Shown here piece by piece: positions 26,820 to 36,800 of a stretch of 64,000 nucleotides of DNA (positions within the stretch are counted from its first letter, which is position 1; each line of letters begins with the position of its first letter). Origin of the DNA: a virus. Below the pieces are notes generated by a model. The model worked only from the letters and a program-made list of their open reading frames with translations. It ran no database searches and had not been told where the DNA came from. A program made the translations under genes and the position numbers. Location of the stretch: positions 1-64,000 of IMG/VR virus record IMGVR_UViG_3300021137_001014; one strand, written 5' to 3'.

Positions 26820-28031
26820 TTATAATGTGTATGTATGTGTTACATACGTATTTTTTATATAATTATCGGATAGTTTCGAATACTGTACAAGTATTGAAAA
26901 ATCTTTAGTATTTTTACATTGATTCAATGAGAAAAATTGAGATAAATCCAAACTTGCTTTGACTCTGAAATTATATCCAATAGGTGATTTATTGTAATCA
27001 TCAAAATGGTCTTTAATCATATATGAATTCGTTAGATACGAATAACTTCTTTCCGAATAATTTAATGTTATTTGTTGATTAGAGCCTGACAAGTAAACTA
27101 ATGGTTGTCTATAAGGTGGATCAGTACCTATTGTATAAGGGTTTGGTATCCATCTATATAATATATCGTTTGTGAAATTATATGTTGTACCAGTAGTTCT
27201 ATATTGTTGCAAATTACTCAAAGTCATAGGTACTTTATTAGTACCAAGAACGATAAATAGATTGATAGTCAAATTTTCAGATGTACCTGTTGGGTTATAA
27301 ACCAAATTTTCGGCACCATAAAACCTGAAATAAAAATCAAAATATGCATGATAATTTTCACCCATTACTAATTCATCACCCTTTATAATTTGACTATATG
27401 CCAAATTATCTGTAGATTTAGCCAATGCATTTGAACCTATAAAGGATAAATCAAATATATTAGTTTGTTGTTGCAACTTAGAATTGATATAATGATATTT
27501 GTTCACCGCAATATTATCTACAGGATATAAGTCAAAATTTTGAATTAAATCACTTAAAGTTACAGAGGAACCGTAGGCTGTTCTTAAGTATATACCATTT
27601 AATCCAGATAAATCATATTGTCTATACGGATCAACATCTTTATATGTCATTGCGGCATAACTACTGTAAATATTTAATTCTGGATTATATAATATAAAAT
27701 CTCTGAAATTAGTTTTGTTTATACCCAACAATGCATGGTTTACATTTTTGTTATCAATAATATCTCCACGATTTTTGAGTACAGTGAATACTTCTTTAAA
27801 CCCATTAGTATAACCACTTGAATTGGTAATACCAATTACATTTTGATTAACTAAATTTGGATCAAAAGAAGAATCCGCTAAAACATTATAATTTGTTTCC
27901 GTATCCGATAAAGAAAATTGGGTAATAAGGTCGGCCAATCCACCAACATTATTATTTCGATATAAAGCATCTTTACCTGCATCTGTAAGATACACAACAA
28001 ATTCATTAGTATTTCCTGTAATATAACCCAT
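26820..28031 (-). CDS. Structural protein with shared N-terminal LTxxG module
   Basis: 403 residues. The N-terminus (VVYLTDAGKDALYRNNNVGG, then ITQFSLSDTETNY) is shared with the products of 25589-25855 and 28033-30834. The remainder is beta-rich and aromatic-rich without known motifs. It starts 1 bp after the stop of the preceding gene. Confidence 0.7.
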   Translation of the reverse strand: MGYITGNTNEFVVYLTDAGKDALYRNNNVGGLADLITQFSLSDTETNYNVLADSSFDPNLVNQNVIGITNSSGYTNGFKEVFTVLKNRGDIIDNKNVNHALLGINKTNFRDFILYNPELNIYSSYAAMTYKDVDPYRQYDLSGLNGIYLRTAYGSSVTLSDLIQNFDLYPVDNIAVNKYHYINSKLQQQTNIFDLSFIGSNALAKSTDNLAYSQIIKGDELVMGENYHAYFDFYFRFYGAENLVYNPTGTSENLTINLFIVLGTNKVPMTLSNLQQYRTTGTTYNFTNDILYRWIPNPYTIGTDPPYRQPLVYLSGSNQQITLNYSERSYSYLTNSYMIKDHFDDYNKSPIGYNFRVKASLDLSQFFSLNQCKNTKDFSILVQYSKLSDNYIKNTYVTHTYTL

Positions 28032-28032
28032 T

Positions 28033-30834
28033 TTAAAAATCTATTGTTGCTTGTAATGAAATAATATCCGAATTATATTTTCTTGTTATTGGTTGACTAA
28101 ATTTACCAATAGCCACCAAATTATCGCTTGCATCATAAATACCGACTTCCGTAAAAGCTACTTTATTTCTATTAGAGTCAAAAGTAGGGTTTTGTGATGT
28201 TACAAATGTATTAGGTAACACATTAAATGTAAAGATTGTTTTATACGTTGTGGCTTTAATATCTGTTTGCACATTACCGTAAAAGAATACCTCATCACCA
28301 AATGTTAATCCTGTAATATTTGTTGGTGTTGGTAAAGAAACAATAGTCCCAATATCATAGTAATCATTTACACTATTATCTATTATGGATTTATCAATAT
28401 ATGCTAATAAATTATTTATATTTGATGCCGTCATTGGAGCGGTTGTTGTATAAGCTCCACTATTATCGAGGTAATAAAGCGTAAGAACATCACCAGCTGA
28501 TGGTGTAAAAGTAGTTAGCTCAACCCTTCTATTAGCAGTTGTACCTGTAGTAAAAACACCATAGTTATTATCCGATACCAAATTACCATTTTTGAATAAA
28601 TAAACCGTATTATTATTAGGTTGGTAATCTAATGTAAGACAAACATTACCAGAACCATTTAAATAAATACCATTCAAATATGTATATCCAGAAAACGATG
28701 ATGGTGTTGTAACACTTTGAGTAATTGTACTCGCTGTTGTTGTAGAACCATATAAATAACCAAGTTCAACGTAATAACCAGATGTATTAAAAATTGGATT
28801 AATTTTGAAAATAGGTGTTCCGTTTGTAGAACCAGTCACACTTAATGGATACTGCCAATAATCGCCATCAACACCAACATTTGCCGCTGATGATGCTTGT
28901 TTCAATAAAGAACCTGTCGATGCAATAGAACTTATAAAAACCAAAACATCACCTATTGGTTGATATGTTGTTGTTATATTTGATGGACTTTTTGGTAAGT
29001 AAATTGTATCTTTTCTGAAATAAAATTGTTGTTGTGAAGGTATTCCAACAGGCAAACATCCATTTGTACCAATAAATTGACCTAAATTATATTTTCTCCA
29101 TTCTGTTGGATCTGGAACTTCACCTATTGCTGTTTTTTGCCATAATAAATAAATATTATCAGCGCTAAAGCCTAACCCATTTTCAGAACCATAATCTTTC
29201 AAATATGAAAATTCAGAATATGTGGTTGTTGTTGCCTTTTTAGGGAATTGGAATAATATATCTTGAGCTTTAGTATAAACATTTTCCATTGTCTGATAAT
29301 TCTCACATTGGATGCCAGTAACATTTTTTGAATTTGTTAAATAATAGCTCAAATGTATAGCTTCATTTGGTTGTAAAGCCCCACCTATATTAGCTCCCAC
29401 ACAATGTCCAACGTCAACAAGTGACACTTTTGGAGTTGGTAATGTCCAGTTTCTATTTGCTTTATATGACATCGCAGTTATTAATTCTGGATCTTCAATC
29501 AAAATAATTTTTTCATTAATTAAAACTTTACCAACAACATTAGCATCAGCTTCCTGATCAATCAAATCGTAATATTGAACAGTTCCGTTTATTGTTTTCA
29601 GTGTTGAGTCACAAATGAAGGTATACCCTATAGTATTACCCAATCCAGTACCGCCAAATTGTTGTTTATGCCACATTAAATATGGTAAAGTGAGCGTCAA
29701 TGAATTTTCATAAAAACCCTCGCCATAAAAATTATCAATTGTGTTATTTGTATAGTGAATTATACCAACTTTATTTATTGTTTGTGTATACCCTGTAACT
29801 TGTGAGTTACCTTTTGTTGTACCTGTAACTATTGTAAGAGGGTTAACTGTTAAATACACATTCGATAAATACTGATATTCAATTACAGTACCTTCATAAT
29901 TTTTACCGTTGGAATACTCAGAATCTTTATATTTGGTTAAATCAAGACCTGCTAAATCTCTTATATTAACAATGTTCATATTCCAAACAGGAACATCAAC
30001 TTTTGTTCTTTGGCTTGGATCGCTTGTGAAATCTAATACTCCATTTGACCAATAAGCTATTGGTGTTGTTTTATCATAATAATCTGGTATCGTATTTGTA
30101 CCAGGATAAATAAAACCTTTGACACGACAATTTTTAGCAAATGGTGGTAAATTTCTATCAAGACCAAAATTAATCATTTGGTTGTTTGTTATACCAGTTA
30201 AAACTAAATCTGTACCAGAATTTACACTTGTAATCTGATACATCAAATATTGTATAGGATCCGCATCTATATATGGTGTTAGATTAGCGGTATGACCTGT
30301 ATAATAATCGTGCTGTAAGAATTTTAAAAATAAATAATCACCTTGTTTTACATTTTGAGTATAACCAGTATTCATTAGGCTTGTGGTATAACCTGTACCA
30401 ACACCGAAATCAACAAAGTTTGGAGATATGGTGGTATCAACGTATTTTAAGTTTATTGAATTTGTATTACCAGATATAATACCAGTAAGGTTATACAATG
30501 ATGTTAATGTATAGTCAATTAAGTTGTGAGTTGACCCACTGAAAAATCCTCTATCCTTAGCTGTTGCTGTTGATATTATTGGATATGGTGTTATTGTTGT
30601 TATAGGTACTTTATATGTTGAACCGTTATAACTTACAGGAAATAATATATCGTGGTTATTATCAACTGGCCTCAATATATTTACAGATGGAATATTACTA
30701 TTCGTATAATCCATTTCTCCATCTCCAAGACTAAATGTTGAGAAGTCCAACTCTCCAGATGCAAGGTTTATTCTACCCAAATCTGTGAGTTTTACATTCA
30801 CTAACGGTTGATTTCTTTTTAAAATATAGCTCAT
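28033..30834 (-). CDS. Large structural protein with shared terminal modules
   Basis: 933 residues from ATG 30832-30834 (MSYILKRNQPLVNVKLTDLG). An in-frame ATG at 30912 would overlap the giant upstream gene by 50 bp, and this start aligns exactly with the starts of its paralogues. The N-terminal module LTDLGRINLASGELDFSTFS then DGEMDY is shared with 26820-28031 and 25589-25855. The C-terminal module is shared with 23649-25577. Between them are beta-rich Thr/Gly/Asn repeats. It is probably a tail appendage. Confidence 0.75.
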   Translation of the reverse strand: MSYILKRNQPLVNVKLTDLGRINLASGELDFSTFSLGDGEMDYTNSNIPSVNILRPVDNNHDILFPVSYNGSTYKVPITTITPYPIISTATAKDRGFFSGSTHNLIDYTLTSLYNLTGIISGNTNSINLKYVDTTISPNFVDFGVGTGYTTSLMNTGYTQNVKQGDYLFLKFLQHDYYTGHTANLTPYIDADPIQYLMYQITSVNSGTDLVLTGITNNQMINFGLDRNLPPFAKNCRVKGFIYPGTNTIPDYYDKTTPIAYWSNGVLDFTSDPSQRTKVDVPVWNMNIVNIRDLAGLDLTKYKDSEYSNGKNYEGTVIEYQYLSNVYLTVNPLTIVTGTTKGNSQVTGYTQTINKVGIIHYTNNTIDNFYGEGFYENSLTLTLPYLMWHKQQFGGTGLGNTIGYTFICDSTLKTINGTVQYYDLIDQEADANVVGKVLINEKIILIEDPELITAMSYKANRNWTLPTPKVSLVDVGHCVGANIGGALQPNEAIHLSYYLTNSKNVTGIQCENYQTMENVYTKAQDILFQFPKKATTTTYSEFSYLKDYGSENGLGFSADNIYLLWQKTAIGEVPDPTEWRKYNLGQFIGTNGCLPVGIPSQQQFYFRKDTIYLPKSPSNITTTYQPIGDVLVFISSIASTGSLLKQASSAANVGVDGDYWQYPLSVTGSTNGTPIFKINPIFNTSGYYVELGYLYGSTTTASTITQSVTTPSSFSGYTYLNGIYLNGSGNVCLTLDYQPNNNTVYLFKNGNLVSDNNYGVFTTGTTANRRVELTTFTPSAGDVLTLYYLDNSGAYTTTAPMTASNINNLLAYIDKSIIDNSVNDYYDIGTIVSLPTPTNITGLTFGDEVFFYGNVQTDIKATTYKTIFTFNVLPNTFVTSQNPTFDSNRNKVAFTEVGIYDASDNLVAIGKFSQPITRKYNSDIISLQATIDF

Positions 30835-30862
30835 ATCTTTATAATAAATATTTTGTTTTTGA

Positions 30863-33800
30863 TTATATTGTAAATTGGTTTGGTATTGTAAAATGGCTTG
30901 TTTTTGTTCCATTCAAACCATTAATGTTTAATGTTATTAATTCATTTCTTGTAACATTTGGTAATATTACAGTTCTTGTTTCATTTGTACCACTTATACT
31001 TGATGATGATACCACCTGAGCTGTACTTATAGGATTGTTTGTTGTCTTATCAAATAATGAAACCGAATTGTAATATGCACTATCAAATATTGATGAAGAA
31101 TTTAAAATACTATAAGTAAAGGTTAATGTCAATGTGTCATTAGGTGCCACGTTGATTACCTGGTCAAATACAGAACCACTATTTAAGGTAGATGAACCTG
31201 AAACACTTCCAGAAGAACTTGTCCACACAGCATAAACTGGTGAAGCACCATTTTGATTCACGATGACTCTGATGTTGTAACCATATACAAATGTTGATGG
31301 TGAGGATACAACATTTTGAGCCATTAAGCTCGAATTTAACGTAGAAAGTAAAGCAACGTTTGATTGGAATAGAATACCAAAAATTATGGACGCACTATGA
31401 GAACATGGATCGCTTATACTTAATTTAGCGATAAATTCGCCTGTTTTAGGTAAACCAACAACATCTATATCAAAATAATAATCCAAGATAATATCGCTTC
31501 CAGCAAGTCTGTAACCCACAGAACCGTATTTCTTGACACCATTTAAAGTGTTATCTTTTGCATCATAATATTTATCCAACGCATTTTTTAATCTCGCATC
31601 TACACCATTATTAACCACACCATTTATTGTGGTACCTGTAAAATCATGATTAGTGAAATTTGGTTTTAACGTTAAATTATTTCTGTAGATATACAAATTA
31701 TTTTTAACAGCATCAGTTAAATCGTAATTGTCTGATTCATAAACACTTACTTTAGTTCTATCTTTATAGAATTTGAATGATTCAACAAGACAGAAATCAG
31801 ATTTTGACCAATTTGCCGTATCCTGGAATGGTAATAATGTCATAACAGAAGCAACATTACTGATGTAACTATAAAGAACACCTCTTGATACAGCATATTT
31901 ATAAACATGATATAAAGAATATTGATTATATGTTCTTGTTAATGAAAACTCTCTCGGACAATTTATAGCACTACCGTTGCATAAATATTCAAATATTGGT
32001 GAAAAGTTTTCATTATAATAATCACTTACAAAACATCCAGGCAACCCAGAAGGATCATAATCATAACTTCTATTATAGGTTGCATTTATATTATAGTAAT
32101 ACCTATTAGGTATTGATGATTCAGTATAACCAGTTATTAAATTATTATTAGTTGTAAAACCAGCATGTGTTATATCAGAATTGTTCATGATATAATCACC
32201 TACCACGAAAGGTGTATTAAAATAAGTTGATGAATTGGCGAATTTATAATATTTGAGTACGTTAATTTGGTTAATTTCACCTATATCAATATATGTGGAA
32301 TAAGATGCAATTGTTCCTGTAGAACCTGTCGGTACCTGAGCATCGTAATCTGAACCACCTACATTAGTAAGTTCTTGTAATTTCCATCCTTTCAAATTTC
32401 CTAACGAGTCTGCTGGAATTAAATTTGGTAAACGTATTGCTGTATTAAAATCTCTTCGTGGTGTACCAGAGTAAGGCCCAGGGTAACTGTTGAAAGGGTT
32501 TGTTGCATTAAATACTGTACCACCAGTGGTTAATGAAGTCCAGTGGCCGTAAGTGTTAGTAATAGGATCATCTGAAAATGAAAATGGTACAGAACTACGT
32601 ATATTTTTATACAATTTATAATCATTTACATTCAAAGCTATAACAGTATCATGACTATTCCATATTCTACCGTTTGAATTTCCAGTTACACCAGTATAAT
32701 ATATCATTGGTTTATTATATATAAACCTATATATGTTACCAGCATATAAAACTAAATTACCAAACGATAAATTAAGTGTGGAACCTGTTTCGATATAATT
32801 TATTGTATTATCGTTTGTGAATGGATATATATTAGTTTGGTTAACATGATAATGAAAAACTCTTTCATAACCCCAAGGACTAAAATTCTTTGGATCAAAT
32901 TTCGTTAATTCTTCAAAACATGAATGTGAACCATTAGGTTGATATATTTCATTAATCTTGTATGGTACAACCGTAGTTCCAGATGTAATTTTATAACAAT
33001 GGTATGGTGTAATATCTTCAACGCAAACATATAATCTATCAACGTTTACTGTTTTAATACTATAAGTCCCACCTGTACTTACAACAACCGTTTTGTAATT
33101 GTTAATTGTCACTTTAACAATGTCATTGAGATTATAATTCATAATTGCAGGATTGAAGTATTCAGCTACAGATAACATTTGTTGATATATATCTGTACTG
33201 TAAACTTCATTTTCCAACTCATAAGTTGTGCCTGTAATTTGAACTCTTCTTGTACCATAAATATTATTGGTGTTATTCAAGTCAAGTCTTGTATAATCTA
33301 AAATACCAGAATCATATGCTTGAAAAAGTTGTACACTTTGAGTGTTACCAGTACCAATAATAGTTTTATTATTTAAAGTTGATTTAGACGGTTCGTATGT
33401 GCTATAATTATCAACTGTAAAGTATCTTCTACCAATTTGTTTACCAATTATGATATTATTTGTAACCGAACCACCTTCGTAGAATTCTGGTACATTACCA
33501 AGATAATAATCAGCTGCTGTTATATTATAAACGCTATCAGAGGCATAATATCCTTTAGTTGACGGTATACTATATGGTAATTTTTTCGTTATAATATTAA
33601 AATTGAAATCTACTTTATCATATTTAATATCTTTATCATATAATGTTTTTTGTTGATCAGTAATTACAGGATCATTTGTTAGTTTTTTATAGTAATCAAC
33701 ATACAATTTATTATACATCAATACAGGATCTGTTGAGTGATTATATGCAACTCTTGGTGTATTTAAGAAATAATAATTTGTATATGGTGAACTATCACTA

Positions 33801-36800
33801 TATGTGTAATTATCCACACCAACAATAGAATTTGTTGTAGTTGTACCTGTTTGAGCATCATATTTAGCAATTAATGGTGCAATCGATAAACCATATTCTA
33901 TATCCGTACCGTAATTCACTTTACGTCCAGTGTTGAAAGCTACTCTAAATCTACCGTCATCAACTGGGTTATATAAATTTCTATCAGGTTCATTATATAC
34001 ATAATCAATAACCTCATATCTTGACAATGTACAATCATTTGTAACTGGTTCTATTGCAAAATATAACTTTTGATTTTTTTGGAACCCACCTTCGTATATA
34101 AAATTATATATTCTATTATCAGGTAAATCATTTCCAGAAAAAGAAAACTGTTGAGCTTCTACAGCAATACCATTAGAGTCAAGTAAATATAAATTCACTG
34201 TCTGTGATATATTTAACGATGATTCAAAATAAAGTTGGAAATCAAATTTTAAATATGAATTATATTTGACAAGAAAAAATCCAGGGTTAGAAACAGATAG
34301 AGCTATATTATCAGATACGGTTGAAAAATTGGTATTCAATGATTGTATCGACACATAATTCTTTTCATTTGCAACCAATGGTAGACTATCATTTAATGTT
34401 AATATTAAAGCTTCATCAGCACGAGGTTCATAAAACGGCCCTACATTATCAGGATTAATAGTATAAAAACCATCAAAATCGAATATAAAATTATCATTCA
34501 TATATAGAACATGGTCAAGAACCGTGTCTTTTACAACAAGTGTTGTTCCTGATGTTGCACCAGAATAAACATATTGTAAGTTAAATGCTTTATTTAAATT
34601 TATCGAAATTAGATTTTTTGTTGGGTCAAGGTTGATTTTATTAATATAAGCTGGATCTATATGCATCAAAGGGTCTGTAGTTGTTCTACCAGAATAATTT
34701 TGATACATATCACCAAGATATGTTGTACTAACTTTCAAACCACTTGTTGGACTTACCACAGGTGTTGTTGATGTTCCTGTAATTACGGTTGTACCTGTTA
34801 CAACATATGTTGTATTTGGTGTTGGTAAATATTCAATTAAATCCCCATTATAATAGGTAGTACCTAAAGTCCATATTTTACGTTTTTTATATGGTGTAAT
34901 CCAATTACCAGACTTACCAAAAACGTAGTCTGAAGGTTTAGATGTTCCGATATTTTTAGAGTAACCATAATATTTGGGTTGTCTAATCGTTCTATGTGTT
35001 CCGTATTCATCAACATAATTTGCTATTGATGGGTATGTAGTTCCAGTACGTGAGTTGAATGAACTTAAACTAATTGTTCTACCAGAGTAATCATAAAAAC
35101 AAACGTGTGGTGGAGGTGATGGACATGTAAAATTAATACCAATATCAATATGAGCAAACCCCATACTAATAGATTTCAAGAAATACTCACGTTCATCACT
35201 ATTTGGTAATGGGTTATTGACACCATCACAATCTGGGAAAGTTATTGTTTTAGCATTAGTATATCTTGGTATGTGTGTATATAATGGACTACCACTATAA
35301 GTTAAAACAACAGCATTTGTTGAGTTGTTTTTATAAATAAAATGTGAGTGATCTGGTGTTTGGTAATATGTTGTACCTGATGTAACAATAGTTGTTAATG
35401 GTTCAATTGTACCGACACTATTATAAAATGATGTACCAAAAGGATAATTTGCCGCATAAGTTCTTATAGCAGCAACCGTGTTCAGACGATATAATTCTCC
35501 ATGATATGTTACAAATACACCATATCTTCTAAGTTTTGTTGTATCTAAATTATACAATAAACTTGTTGATGTTGTGGCACCTGAAGGACTTGTAATGTTA
35601 CCTTTGTAATCAGATGTTGTGTAATCTTTATTTGAAATCCACTTGAAAAAATTAAATCCTGTACCACAATATTCTGAATTGGAATATTGAACACCGAAAT
35701 ATTGGTTGATTGTTGGATCGATACCTTTAATTTTTTTACCGATTAAACCTTCCAAACCAACACTAATTGGTGTTGCTGTGATTGATTGTCTTAATGTTCC
35801 AACTGAATTTACAGCTGAAGATCCTTCATAAACTGGTTTTTTAGCAGTCGTTTGGAATTCTGAACCTTCAGTACCTAACCAAGCTAAATCGTTATTTTCA
35901 CCGTGTTTGTAAACAAATTTATTATCAAGATGTGAGCTATTTCTTATCTTTTTACCAGTATTAATTATTGATGTTGCTGGAATAAACTGTTGTATAAGGT
36001 TAACCCAATGAGTATCAAACAACCCAAGGAACTCAAGAGCTTTAGCATTTGTTACATAATCTCCACTTAATTTCAAGAAATCAAAATAAATTTTTGATAA
36101 AGTTGGATATGTAACAATCGTTTTTCTTGTCTCTACAGGTATGTATTTTTCTAATACCTCTCTTAGATATTGATTAAATGTTATTGAATTCGGTGTTATT
36201 GGATTTGTATATCCAGTGCTCAATGTTGAATCAATATTAATATTATTACTCGCATAATATTTGTATATTGTGTGGTCTATAATTCTATCACTTGACAAAT
36301 AAACCTCAAGTTCTTTTGTATTGATAGACAATCTTGAGTCTTGTTCGTAATAATAAGTTGAGTATGCATCAGAGTCATTTTCTCTATACAATGGCGTTTC
36401 AGTATAAACCCATGATTTTTGGTTATCAATGGTTCTAAATATATCAAAACCTTTTACACTATCAAAATTTCTGAACGCATCAAGATATTTCTTACCAAAG
36501 TCATAAGGCCCTACATTTTGGGAATCTTGTGTCAAATATCCGCCAGATTCTTGAAATGCAACATTTGATGGTATTGTAGGATAACCATCTCCATCAAAAG
36601 GATATACACCAAGTAAATATGTAGGATCTACAACATCTGATAAATTATAGATTTTGTTCAATTTATCAATCGGATCAACTTTATCTGACGCTAAGTAAAC
36701 ATATTCAGTTATTTCTGTTATATAATCAGGGATACCAGCTATTTTTAAAATGAACTCTATCGATTTTCTGGTACCTTTTGATTTAAATAAATAAAATGCG

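Noticed and set aside
30835-30912. Earlier ATG of the gene at 28033-30834
   Set aside because: It overlaps the upstream gene by 50 bp, and the paralogues align with the later start.
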